From Myxococcales bacterium (GTDB lineage Bacteria; Myxococcota; UBA727; GCA-2721815), in the NCBI GenBank assembly GCA_002721815.1, contig PBLQ01000007.1, positions 10,026-52,571 on the forward strand: a stretch of 42,546 nt of DNA. Reading direction: 5' to 3'. The notes under the pieces are model-generated. The model was given only the letters and a program-made list of their open reading frames with translations, did no database searches and was not told the origin of the DNA. Position numbers and translations under genes: made by a program. The first letter of the stretch is position 1. Each line of letters begins with the position of its first letter. Positions 35,601 through 42,169 of this stretch are shown in pieces.

Positions 35601-36102
35601 TCACAGGGGAGAAATAGGTGAAGCCGCCGGGCAACACAGCCCAGTCATCTTCCAGCTCTACTTTAACGGTGACCGGTCCCGGTGCAGTGCCCGGGGGGAC
35701 GCGGCACGTAATGGCACGTGTGTTTAAGAACAGAACTTGGTCTGCGGCCACGCCCCCAAAAAGGATGGCCATATCAGGCGCGAATCCATATCCATTTAAG
35801 CGAACTCGGTAACCACCGGCGAGCGCACCCGTTGCGGGCGAAAGGTTTTCAATAAACACCGTACCGGAGGACAGGCCGCCGTCGAACCCATCCGACGCAT
35901 CTTCGACCCCACCATCACCATCGTTGTTGATCTCATTCCAGTTGATACCGCCATCGGGAATGTTGTTGGGCAAAATGAGATGCCCGCCTTCATCGACTTT
36001 GGCCGGTTCCACTTCTGTGCCGCCATTGGGACAAGCGCTCAGGGCCAACCCCAGCAGAATGAGGAGCAGTTGTGTTTGCGTTTTTTGGATCAATTTCGCC
36101 AT
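32698..36102 (-). CDS. Lipoprotein with six IPT/TIG repeats and carboxypeptidase-regulatory-like domain
   Basis: 1134 residues from the ATG at 36102 (GGAG 8 bases upstream). Lipobox L-S-A-C (Cys24). After an acidic linker with D-G-G motifs come six IPT/TIG domains (about 80-590), each starting with a P-x-x-G or P-x-W-x-x-x-G turn and G-G-T-x-V-T-L-T-G-type strand; the repeats differ enough to be old. A CarboxypepD-regulatory-like beta domain follows (about 600-680), then a Gly/Ser-rich hinge (about 690-700), and a C-terminal region of about 430 residues with no recognised domain that mixes beta-strand patterns. A surface-exposed binding or structural role is likely. A small unknown gene precedes it on the same strand by 74 bases. 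Confidence 0.9.
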   Translation of the reverse strand: MAKLIQKTQTQLLLILLGLALSACPNGGTEVEPAKVDEGGHLILPNNIPDGGINWNEINNDGDGGVEDASDGFDGGLSSGTVFIENLSPATGALAGGYRVRLNGYGFAPDMAILFGGVAADQVLFLNTRAITCRVPPGTAPGPVTVKVELEDDWAVLPGGFTYFSPVNIESIAPASGSTQGGTTVTLTGEGFHEEMMVLVGDRQAANLVINDNTEATIVTPPGPQGRVDVTALDSFGESTLGLGFTYVNDLSVTELNPSWNNVGDTSLITLTGTGFTQSLTASLDDVALTLTTFIDDEHVVLSYTSDAAGTKDLSIDNGFDSQTVENAFVVFDEATDTDLALSTVFPNSGSLEGGTSVTLTGNQLDNVTTVTFGSSTLTGGNLEIIDSHQIRITVPAASAAGSVDVTVASDTSSAVLSNAYTYLAGPKIISLSPSYGPQEGGTEVTVNGENFTDTMAVALGGAPIADFTLNSASSVTFTTPPGAPGYVDLEVSENGLPHLYPGAFYYESELSVTSIQPVRGGMSGNTHVSIYGQGFQGLSSFEVKFGGYIATEVEVISDNLIYARTPMHEPGVVDVEILGPQEQTVTLEDSFTYFDPTFMVGGTRGGPVDGAVYVTALDAMFGYPIEGLTAWLGTTGGNQYVATTNALGQATLSGPDIQGPQTVTVGGECWENATVVDVNASEVTVYLQYICSSPPSSGGGGGGIPPATISGHVTGFAKEFFDPAALGTNEIALAVVITTAADEFSGTPDPGTANVVFEDGGLYFIASSRVGRLAVVALAGVYNLETNDFDLKQMGVRRNVHPEFGVDLVDQDIELTIPLNQTIDFSLPDAPLGPTAGGCTITRVIPFLRFGGEGAFSYASGVSTTQNLTIDKMPDVPGEMLSFVAGTYTTDKDGLLTEEGTAITTEGSTIVSGVGTDWDMTDFFGFPLVVGRIIVIEKPGGGGFAGTIVEAISATSVRLSAPVDFSGSNLKYHIGSPDMPKSEIVQDGNGSLLGGVTIQPVMGFPEPISPSPQGVMHDRMLRWKAPPGQQPTFHRMYIYGFNQGLWSFYVEGSRTKVPLPFIPDTVNLIEYGEGSGPPHDVFLGGYIWQHIAIYSPEVEFSNFSYLDIGSAGRRSWSTQKTNFVVSSENPDTP

Positions 36103-36176
36103 AGGGCTTTCTCCTGTAAAGGTGCCGGGCAAAATATAGCTTATTGCCCACCAAAATGTGCGAAATTTAATGCTAT

Positions 36177-36551
36177 CTACGATTTTTTACGTACTTCGAT
36201 GCGATCGGCCTCAAAACGGACTTCTAAGGCCATTCCCTTGGCGTCTACCAAGGTCTCCACCGGCAGGCGCAAAAACAGCCCACCATCCTTAATTTGTTGG
36301 GCTTTATAGAGTTTTTGTTCGCCAATTTTGGGGGCCGGCCGACCCAGTCGTTTGACCTTAAACTGGCGTTTGGCCCATTGGGCGAGGTTTTCTGTCTCTT
36401 TTCCCAGGGAATTCAGTATCTTAATGGCCTTTTGCACCACGTCTCGCGACAGCTGTTCCTTCTCGTGCAACTTTTGCACGCCTTTAAGCCCATCGAGCAA
36501 ATAAGCAATTTGAACATCTTTGTAGCTGTGGCTCTGTCTGCGGCGATCCAA
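36177..36551 (-). CDS. Small protein of unknown function
   Basis: 124 residues from a TTG at 36551 with GAGG about 6 bases upstream. The N-terminal half looks helical and charged (Y-L-L-D-G-L-K-G-V-Q-K-L-H-E-K-E), the C-terminal half beta-rich (G-L-F-L-R-L-P-V-E-T-L-V-D, then L-E-V-R-F-E-A-D-R-I-E-V-R). No signal peptide, Cys or membrane helix. Not recognised. It is divergent from the YacG gene. Confidence 0.65.
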   Translation of the reverse strand: MDRRRQSHSYKDVQIAYLLDGLKGVQKLHEKEQLSRDVVQKAIKILNSLGKETENLAQWAKRQFKVKRLGRPAPKIGEQKLYKAQQIKDGGLFLRLPVETLVDAKGMALEVRFEADRIEVRKKS

Positions 36552-36568
36552 AACAACCTCTTAAACCC

Positions 36569-36596
36569 TTGATTTATATGTCTGAGCGACTTAAAT
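36569..36596 (+). promoter_or_regulatory. Putative promoter for the YacG / Fe-S carrier genes
   Basis: TTGATT (36569-36574), a 16-base spacer, then TTAAAT (36591-36596). Transcription would begin near 36603, downstream of the two alternative in-frame starts at 36569 and 36578 and upstream of the start at 36635, which supports the latter. Confidence 0.4.
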
Positions 36597-36634
36597 CCGG
36601 TGTGTGTGTCCCCCTTATAGCCTTGGAGGTTCAA

Positions 36635-36838
36635 TTGGTCACCCCCTTAAATCAGCGCCCGAAATGCCCCATTTGCGGAATTGCCGGAAAAAGTGTTGAA
36701 GAGGACATGGGATTGACCCCTTTTTGCTCCCCAAGGTGCAAGCGTTTAGATCTGGCGAAATGGCTCACAGAAGGGTATTCGTTAGAATCTATGGGTGAGG
36801 GATTTGAAGAATGGGATTTTTCAGGCGAGCCCAACTAA
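36635..36838 (+). CDS. yacG: YacG-family zinc protein (DNA gyrase inhibitor)
   Basis: 67 residues from the TTG at 36635, chosen for its strong GGAGG 5 bases upstream and because the length then matches YacG (about 65). Four zinc-ligand cysteines: C11-P-I-C14-G and F-C31-S-P-R-C35-K, followed by the family R-x-x-D-L-A-K-W-L and a short acidic tail. YacG of E. coli binds zinc and inhibits DNA gyrase by contacting GyrB. The key motif is intact. It is 19 bases upstream of the Fe-S carrier gene in the same direction. Confidence 0.85.
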   Translation: MVTPLNQRPKCPICGIAGKSVEEDMGLTPFCSPRCKRLDLAKWLTEGYSLESMGEGFEEWDFSGEPN

Positions 36839-36857
36839 AAAGTTTTAGGAGCATGGC

Positions 36858-37289
36858 ATGAGCAACGGTTTGATTTCAGAATACGTTCCCCAAGAAGAAG
36901 CAGGGTCAGGCTTGACCGAAGAGGCGGCAGCAAAGGCCACCACGGTCATTCATGAAGAGTTTCCCTTGGACGTGACCGAGAATGCGGTGTCGATGATCAA
37001 AGCCGCCTTGGTTGAAACGGCTGGCGAAGAAGGCGACGTACTGCGCGTGGGCGTGAAAGGTGGCGGTTGCTCCGGATTGTCTTATTCCTTGAACTTTGTT
37101 GAAGACGTATCTGAAGATGATTATTTGGTGCGTTTTGAAGATGTGAAGGTGATCATTGATGGCTTTTCGGCCACCTTTTTAGATGGCACCACCCTCGACT
37201 ACGTTGAAACATTACAGGGTGCGGGATTCAAATTTGAAAATCCCAATGCCAAACGCACCTGTGGCTGTGGCTCAAGCTTCAGCGCTTAG
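36858..37289 (+). CDS. A-type iron-sulfur cluster carrier (HesB/IscA/SufA/ErpA family)
   Basis: 143 residues; TAGGAG 6 bases before the ATG. The A-type fold covers about 36-143, with the three Fe-S cysteines in G-G-G-C71-S-G-L-S-Y and T-C135-G-C137-G-S-S-F. The approximately 35-residue N-terminal extension is unusual for the family (about 107 normal length) and is Ala/Glu-rich. The family carries [2Fe-2S] or [4Fe-4S] clusters from scaffold to target enzymes. No isc or suf operon is next to it, as for ErpA-like carriers. The short gap to YacG (another Cys-metal protein) suggests cotranscription. The next gene is convergent, 14 bases away. Confidence 0.93.
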   Translation: MSNGLISEYVPQEEAGSGLTEEAAAKATTVIHEEFPLDVTENAVSMIKAALVETAGEEGDVLRVGVKGGGCSGLSYSLNFVEDVSEDDYLVRFEDVKVIIDGFSATFLDGTTLDYVETLQGAGFKFENPNAKRTCGCGSSFSA

Positions 37290-37303
37290 TTTTTTATTTT
37301 CGT

Positions 37304-37840
37304 TTATTCCAGTTGAACCGGATCTCCGGCCACGCCTTCCACGTATCCCGAAATGTTGATGGGTTCGGCGCTGGTGTCTGTGGTGGGCGATAACAACACG
37401 TCAAAAGCTACTCGAACCTCGCCATTGGTGTCATCGAAGTAAAGAATTTCATATTTGAGGTAGCCTTCGGCTCCATCGGTGGCAGAAGAATACATGATGG
37501 TGTCGTATTCCACTTCAATGTTGGCGTCGGCATTGTTGCGCTCGGCAGACTCCATATCGATTTCATCGCCTTCGGTGATGGCATTGCCGTTCACATCTAA
37601 GGTGACGTAAACCAATGGGTCTTGATAGGTGAAGGTGAGCTCCATGACGCCTTCAGCGGGTGGGCTCAAGGCCACCTGGCTGAGCAATGGATCGTGTACG
37701 AGTCGCAGAGGCTCTTCTTCGCCACGAACCAAAGTCACATCAGCAGTGCCGGTATCGGTGGCGGCCAAGTCGGCACATTCGGCCCCGGTGAGCACCAATG
37801 TCATGGTCAAAAATAAAATCGCCTGTTGGATCTTCAGCAT
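37304..37840 (-). CDS. Secreted protein of unknown function
   Basis: 178 residues with an N-terminal signal peptide (hydrophobic to about 20, G-A-E-C), probably cleaved by signal peptidase I because the Glu before Cys22 does not fit a lipobox. The mature part is acidic and beta-rich (L-V-Y-V-T-L-D-V-N-G-N, E-V-R-V-A-F-D-V-L-L), compatible with a single beta-sandwich. Not recognised. It lies 79 bases downstream of the alpha/beta hydrolase gene on the same strand. Confidence 0.75.
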   Translation of the reverse strand: MLKIQQAILFLTMTLVLTGAECADLAATDTGTADVTLVRGEEEPLRLVHDPLLSQVALSPPAEGVMELTFTYQDPLVYVTLDVNGNAITEGDEIDMESAERNNADANIEVEYDTIMYSSATDGAEGYLKYEILYFDDTNGEVRVAFDVLLSPTTDTSAEPINISGYVEGVAGDPVQLE

Positions 37841-37918
37841 TTGGGATGTCCTCCGCTTGAGCTTACCTCAAGTTAGATCATTGCGCTTTTCAAAAACGTT
37901 GAAACCTTATGTTCCATT

Positions 37919-38878
37919 CTATTCGGTAAGACAAGAGCTCGCTTTTTCTTCCAAAAACTCTTGGATACGCCCCAGGTACCGTTTGGTTCCCACAGCATTT
38001 TCGCGATTGGGGCGTGAAATGATGTGGCCCACGCCCACGATGGTCCACATGTCTTTGGGCCCCGTTGCATTTTCATACAACTGGACCGCCGCCTCGTAGG
38101 AAATTTTATAATCTTTGGTGCCGTGCATGACAAAAAGCGGGCCATCGTACCGCTTCATTTTCTCAATGTTATCGTACTGGCCTTTGGACAAAAAGGCGTC
38201 GGGGAGCCCCAGGCCGCTGTTGTCTTGCCCGATGGTTCCCAAAGAGGTGAAGGGCGTTTCCATCAGTAAGGCACAGGGCATTTGGTATAAGGCGGCATGG
38301 CTGGATGGAATGGCGCCAAGGCTTTGCCCCAAAATGGCGATCTTGGTTTTGTCGAGGGCCGAAGCCCGCACAAAATCGTAGACGAGCTCTACGTCTGCAA
38401 ACCATTGACTGGCGTTCGGGGTGGTCTCGGGCATGCTTTTGCCGTAACCCCTATAATCCCAGACCACCACATTGTAGCCGGCTTCATAAAAGTAGCGAAC
38501 GTTGGGCATGTAATGTTCGATGCCGGCGTAGTTACCGTGGTGGTACAACAAGGTGGTTTGCGCCAGCTTGCTGTTTTCACCGTGACTGGTGATCCAGTAC
38601 AGATCGATTTCGCCTTCGCCATCGGCGGTTTTGAGCTTTTCATTCACCACACTGTCCTCGGGAATGTCCCGAGCGTACCAGTCATCCGTGAATTCATAGG
38701 TATCGGAAAAGTTGTATGGTTCATCGCAGGACAAACACACCTTATCCCAAACATCGTCTTTGTTGCAGGTGTCATCCGAAACGGTGCTGCAGTGCACGGG
38801 GTTATGCACAAAACCATCTAAGTCCACGCAACCACCCAGAGCCAAAGTCACCACGAGAAGAAAAGTAAAACGCATCAT
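37919..38878 (-). CDS. Alpha/beta hydrolase lipoprotein
   Basis: 319 residues from the ATG at 38878; it overlaps the preceding gene's TGA by 4 bases (ATGA), an arrangement that favours coupled translation. Lipobox L-G-G-C (Cys17), then a Cys-rich stretch (Cys 30, 38, 48, 51). The hydrolase fold starts near residue 85: L-L-Y-H-H-G-N-Y (110-117) as oxyanion hole, W-D-Y-R-G-Y-G-K-S (140-148), nucleophile elbow G-Q-S-L-G with Ser186, Asp256 (H-G-T-K-D-Y) and His285 (G-V-G-H-I). The catalytic triad is complete. The pattern resembles the ABHD12/13 or bem46-type serine hydrolases. Substrate unknown; periplasmic or outer-membrane location is expected from the lipobox. Confidence 0.9.
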   Translation of the reverse strand: MMRFTFLLVVTLALGGCVDLDGFVHNPVHCSTVSDDTCNKDDVWDKVCLSCDEPYNFSDTYEFTDDWYARDIPEDSVVNEKLKTADGEGEIDLYWITSHGENSKLAQTTLLYHHGNYAGIEHYMPNVRYFYEAGYNVVVWDYRGYGKSMPETTPNASQWFADVELVYDFVRASALDKTKIAILGQSLGAIPSSHAALYQMPCALLMETPFTSLGTIGQDNSGLGLPDAFLSKGQYDNIEKMKRYDGPLFVMHGTKDYKISYEAAVQLYENATGPKDMWTIVGVGHIISRPNRENAVGTKRYLGRIQEFLEEKASSCLTE

Positions 38879-39570
38879 TGGCCTATCTCCCAAATCAAGC
38901 CCAGGTTCATGCCAAAGCCACCGTACCCAGAATCAAAATTATAAAATCTCACCGATTCGATCAGCCGATGTTGGTTGGCTGCGTAATAGCGACCCTCTAA
39001 CTGAATTTTAAACCCATCCAGACCGGTTGGAAGTTCTGCACCCACAAAAGGGGTCAACATAAGATCCAGGTTCAGCAGGTCGGCGTAATTGGCCAAACCG
39101 CCGTAGGTTAAAAAATGACCCACTTCATAACTCAAGGTTCCTTCGATTTGGTGAACAAATACCGCACCGCGTCCGGTGACCGGTTTGGCCGTATCAAAAT
39201 AGTTGTGAAAGAAATAAAAACGATTGCTCAGACTTAACGCTGGCAGGTGTTCTGCTTGGTCCCAAAGCAAATAGGACGAGCCGATATGGGTGCCCATTTG
39301 CCCAAAAGCGATGGGGGTGAGGTAGAGCCCGTAATTGAGGTCCAAAGGACGTTCTCCCACGTTCACGAGTCCGGAGCGCCCTTCGATGACCGAATTGGGC
39401 AATGGAATGTAATTGCCGCCCACTTGGGTGAGCGGCCCGCCCAGGGTGAAGGCCACTTCGTGTTCACCAGGGGAGAGCGGTTTGGCCGTATTTAAGGTGC
39501 TGCAGCCACTCATGAGGCCCCAACAACAAAAAACACCGATGAGGGGGATTAGGAGGCTCGGTCGTTTCAT
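38875..39570 (-). CDS. Lipoprotein of unknown function, possible beta-barrel-like
   Basis: 231 residues from the ATG at 39570, the start of a good signal peptide; the ATG at 39579 is also possible. Lipobox M-S-G-C (Cys23). The mature part alternates short amphipathic strands with Tyr, Phe and Gly-rich turns (Y-G-L-Y-L-T-P-I-A-F-G-Q-M-G and F-Y-F-F-H-N-Y-F), ending G-F-G-M-N-L-G-L-I-W-E-I-G-Q, which is typical of outer-membrane beta-barrel proteins. No family recognised. The stop codon overlaps the start of the alpha/beta hydrolase gene. Confidence 0.75.
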   Translation of the reverse strand: MKRPSLLIPLIGVFCCWGLMSGCSTLNTAKPLSPGEHEVAFTLGGPLTQVGGNYIPLPNSVIEGRSGLVNVGERPLDLNYGLYLTPIAFGQMGTHIGSSYLLWDQAEHLPALSLSNRFYFFHNYFDTAKPVTGRGAVFVHQIEGTLSYEVGHFLTYGGLANYADLLNLDLMLTPFVGAELPTGLDGFKIQLEGRYYAANQHRLIESVRFYNFDSGYGGFGMNLGLIWEIGQ

Positions 39571-39659
39571 GCTTTCCATCCATTCAGCGATTTGCTTTTT
39601 CTTGCATTTCTTGGGCACAATAGCGGGAGCGCGGCCTTTTTTCTAGGATAATTGATTTC

Positions 39660-40115
39660 ATGGATATTTTTACACAACGTCGCAAAATGCGGGAAAAAAA
39701 AGTCAATGATGACAAAACCCGTTTGCAGCAGCTCCAAAAGCGGGGACTGGAGATGTTGGAGGCATTTAAATCTCTGTGGCGCGAAAACAAAGAAGTGATC
39801 ACCATCGATGATTTACAAACCACCGACTTTTTAGAGTGGTACTATTTGGATGAAGAAGAAAGCTTCGAAACCACTTGGGTCTTAAGCAAAACCCAAAAAC
39901 GCTTTCAAGAATTGGCGCAAAAGCCCACCGGTCGTTTCGACACTTGGGAAGACACCATTCCGCAATACGGTTCACTGCCACCTCCTGCCACTTGCCTGAA
40001 AACCACAGGTAAAAGAAAGAGTGATGGGCGTCGTTATTATTTATCCATTCGCCGGGCGGACAAAGTCATCTCTTTTGAGTCTGTGGCGAGGCAAGAAGAA
40101 AAAATGGGAATCTAA
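39660..40115 (+). CDS. Cytoplasmic protein of unknown function
   Basis: 151 residues. The first 40 are highly charged and helical (R-R-K-M-R-E-K-K-V, Q-Q-L-Q-K-R-G), possibly a coiled coil; the remainder is mixed, with W-Y-Y-L-D-E-E-E and a C-terminal R-R-Y-Y-L-S-I-R-R-A-D-K-V-I strand. No membrane segment or signal. No clear ribosome site close to the ATG (AGGA is about 11 bases away). Unrecognised. The divergent neighbour is the barrel-like lipoprotein. Confidence 0.7.
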   Translation: MDIFTQRRKMREKKVNDDKTRLQQLQKRGLEMLEAFKSLWRENKEVITIDDLQTTDFLEWYYLDEEESFETTWVLSKTQKRFQELAQKPTGRFDTWEDTIPQYGSLPPPATCLKTTGKRKSDGRRYYLSIRRADKVISFESVARQEEKMGI

Positions 40116-40236
40116 AAAGCACAGATCTCATAGCCCATTCTAACCTCCTGATAAAAGGCGGCTTTCTCTTTTTAGTGTAATAATCACGTCGTGAAGGCTC
40201 CCTCAATGATAAAATATATTGGGAGGATGAGTTAAA

Positions 40237-40500
40237 ATGAATCATGAATTAACGATGTGGCTGACGGAAATTGGGCGCCTGACGGCGAGCCAATTGCTTT
40301 TTACCGGCGCTGCCATTTGCATGGTCGGTTTCACGTTGGCGCACTTTGGACTGTTAGACAAATTGAATGTTCCATTTTTTAGAAGCGCTTCGCCGCTTTT
40401 GGTGGGCTGTCATGTGTGTGCCAAAAAGGTGTCTAAAAATGCCGCTTCTTGTCCGCATTGTGGCGAGCCCTTCATGGGAGCAGATGGTACCGCTCCATAA
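40237..40500 (+). CDS. Small membrane protein with zinc ribbon
   Basis: 87 residues. One hydrophobic helix (about 20-38) followed by a cytoplasmic-type zinc ribbon C-H-V-C-A-K-K-V ... S-C-P-H-C-G-E-P-F (about 58-80), the pattern of the zinc-ribbon domain found in many small membrane proteins. GGAGG lies about 12 bases before the ATG. Function unknown. Confidence 0.8.
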   Translation: MNHELTMWLTEIGRLTASQLLFTGAAICMVGFTLAHFGLLDKLNVPFFRSASPLLVGCHVCAKKVSKNAASCPHCGEPFMGADGTAP

Positions 40501-40532
40501 CGACGCGGCTATTAATAGACGCGTGCTGCGCG

Positions 40533-40733
40533 CTAAAAAAAGTAAAGCTGCCGTGTGCTGCGAGTGAGGGCACACGGCTTATCGTAGAGCAGCTCGCTTT
40601 CACGGGTAATCGGAGGCTCAAGCTGAGCGGCCATGGCGTCGGCGAAATACAAACATGACGCGCTGCATTTTTTGTAGATTTGAACCATTAAGAAAAATAA
40701 AAAAGGTGCCGATACCACCATCAGGAAGTCCAT
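40533..40733 (-). CDS. Possible small membrane protein
   Basis: 66 residues with a very strong ribosome site: AAGGAGGT, 7 bases before the ATG. The N-terminus is hydrophobic (M-V-V-S-A-P-F-L-F-F-L-M-V), enough for one membrane helix; the rest is polar with three Cys residues (24, 27 and 53). A hairpin followed by a T-rich run overlaps the last 15 codons, so the message may end inside or just after the frame. Not recognised. It is on the opposite strand from the zinc-ribbon gene and 158 bases downstream of the SAM hydrolase gene. Confidence 0.5.
   Translation of the reverse strand: MDFLMVVSAPFLFFLMVQIYKKCSASCLYFADAMAAQLEPPITRESELLYDKPCALTRSTRQLYFF
40550..40578 (-). terminator. Possible intrinsic terminator inside the end of the small membrane gene
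   Basis: GCCGTGTGC (40550-40558) pairs with GCACACGGC (40570-40578), 9 perfect base pairs with an 11-base loop. Read on the minus strand the stem is followed by AGCTTTACTTTTTTT. The gap between stem and T-run is longer than ideal. Confidence 0.4.
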
Positions 40734-40890
40734 TGGGTGACCTCCTTATTCCTACGCGTGAGTGAAGGACCCCAATTTAAAAAACCCGCCCAAAGACCAG
40801 AGCGTTCAGACACGGAAAACCTCCCGCAATGGTCAATGGCACGGATTCGGGTCCGGCACATGGGTTTCCTAGGTTCTATTAGGGCTTCGA
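40734..40890. other. Intergenic gap before the SAM hydrolase gene
   Basis: About 157 bases with no supported gene; with the small gene at 40533-40733 it forms the loosest stretch of the window. It holds the strong ribosome site of that small gene and a GGTTTTTT-type T-run (minus strand, near 40780) without a clear stem, so no terminator is called. Confidence 0.5.
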
Positions 40891-41691
40891 TTAACATAGT
40901 AACTTAATCTCAGATGTACAACCTAAATTTAACTTTTTAGCGGCATTGCTGTTGACAGATGAAATCTCCATCAGTCCACTGGAGCCAATTAATGCAATAA
41001 AATCCCCGTCGTCAGCATCGCTGTAAGTTTGAACGCAGCGAATGCTAACCGAAACATTGGATTTAACTTCAACTCTCTTGGCGTTCTGAAAATCTTCTTC
41101 GGTAATGTTGGTGATACAGTTTCCAAATGAATCAATACAAACAACTTCACCTTTGAACACCGTTTCACTTTGTTTTTGCGGGTCGGGCCACGAAATGTGC
41201 ACCGGAAGTTCTGGTAAAAGTGAAAGTTGGTTTAACTTTTGGGCGCCACTGGCCAAGGCGGCGGCCATGGGCGCAAAGAGATCTCTCCCATGAAAAGTTG
41301 AACTTAACTTTGTTGCTTTTTCGCCTTGGGGCATGGGGATTTCATAAATGGGGTCTGTGGGTTGGTACCCGGTCCAGGAAATCAGCCCATTGTCCGGTGC
41401 AACAACCAATTGATCGCGGATCTGCAAGATCAAAGCGGATCGAGATGATCCCACCCCGGGATCAATTACGCAGCAGTGGACGGTGCCCGCGGGAAACCAG
41501 GGCAACAGATCTTTCAAAACGAAGGCCCCATGTCGAATGTTTTGGGCCGGTATCTCATGGGAAAGATCGTGGATGCGCAGTTGGTCATGGTGGCTGAGAA
41601 TCACGCCCTTCATGGCGCCCACATAAGCGTCTTGGGTGCCAAAATCGGTGAGTAGGGTGATGATGCCATTGGGTTGGAAAGACGTCGACAT
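40891..41691 (-). CDS. SAM hydroxide adenosyltransferase (SAM hydrolase, DUF62 family)
   Basis: 266 residues, normal family length. Family motifs in order: L-L-T-D-F-G (13-18) with Y-V-G-A-M-K-G, D-L-S-H-E-I, V-I-D-P-G-V-G-S, A-P-D-N-G-L, F-H-G-R-D-L-F-A-P and D-S-F-G-N-C-I-T-N-I. These enzymes split S-adenosylmethionine into adenosine and methionine using water or hydroxide, and are related to the fluorinase and chlorinase; here the F-loop is absent, so halogenase activity is unlikely. The cell role is thought to be SAM level control. No ribosome site is clear before the ATG. It is divergent from the SMR gene, 138 bases away. Confidence 0.92.
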   Translation of the reverse strand: MSTSFQPNGIITLLTDFGTQDAYVGAMKGVILSHHDQLRIHDLSHEIPAQNIRHGAFVLKDLLPWFPAGTVHCCVIDPGVGSSRSALILQIRDQLVVAPDNGLISWTGYQPTDPIYEIPMPQGEKATKLSSTFHGRDLFAPMAAALASGAQKLNQLSLLPELPVHISWPDPQKQSETVFKGEVVCIDSFGNCITNITEEDFQNAKRVEVKSNVSVSIRCVQTYSDADDGDFIALIGSSGLMEISSVNSNAAKKLNLGCTSEIKLLC

Positions 41692-41743
41692 AGGCCCAGC
41701 CTACCACATCTAGAACCTGTCCTGCAGCCCAGAGCGTCATAAA

Positions 41744-41804
41744 TGACCGAACGCTTTGAAAACAATGAGAATGAAGGTTACACTCGATCGTAATTTGTCG
41801 GTCA
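41744..41804. promoter_or_regulatory. Inverted repeats flanking the SMR promoter
   Basis: TGACCGA (41744-41750) and TCGGTCA (41798-41804) are a perfect 7-base inverted pair separated by 47 bases. One arm lies just upstream of the -35 box and the other just after the expected transcription start. They could be two half-sites of a repressor or looping site. Confidence 0.4.
41756..41784 (+). promoter_or_regulatory. Sigma-70-type promoter of the SMR transporter gene
   Basis: TTGAAA (41756-41761), a 17-base spacer, then TACACT (41779-41784): the best consensus match found by eye in the window. The start codon is 45 bases downstream. Confidence 0.6.
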
Positions 41805-41829
41805 GTGCGGTTCTTTAAGGGCTAATTCG

Positions 41830-42168
41830 ATGGATATGAAAGTCTACCTCATTTTGTTTGGTGCCATTGCGGCAGAAGTCTGTGGCACATTGCTCTTACC
41901 GCTCACCCAAGGCTTCACCAAAGCGTTGCCCAGCGGCATTGTGGTGGTTTCATACTGCCTTTCGTTTTATTTATTATCTCTGAGCGTTGAGAAACTGCCC
42001 CTCGCCATTGTCTACGCTTCTTGGGCGGGCTTGGGTGTGTTTTCTGTGGCGCTCGTCAGTTATTTTTTCTTTGGGCAACACCTCAACTGGCAATCTGTGG
42101 TGGGTTTGTTCTTGATTGTGGTTGGTGTGGTTTTGGTGAATGTCTACAAAGTAGATATCAACGCCTAA
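41830..42168 (+). CDS. Small multidrug resistance (SMR) family transporter
   Basis: 112 residues with four membrane helices, the normal SMR length. The essential membrane glutamate is E16 in A-I-A-A-E-V-C-G-T (EmrE Glu14), and the W-A-G-L-G segment (about 66-70) matches the EmrE W-S-G-L-G. SMR proteins form antiparallel dimers that exchange protons for cationic compounds or guanidinium. The subtype (EmrE-like versus guanidinium exporter) cannot be told from this. A good promoter and a possible repressor site precede it. The following gene is convergent, 1 base away. Confidence 0.9.
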   Translation: MDMKVYLILFGAIAAEVCGTLLLPLTQGFTKALPSGIVVVSYCLSFYLLSLSVEKLPLAIVYASWAGLGVFSVALVSYFFFGQHLNWQSVVGLFLIVVGVVLVNVYKVDINA

Positions 42169-42169
42169 T

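Noticed and set aside
41692-41829. Guanidine (mini-ykkC) riboswitch before the SMR gene
   Set aside because: The required paired hairpins with ACGR loops were not found; only a promoter and inverted half-sites are visible.
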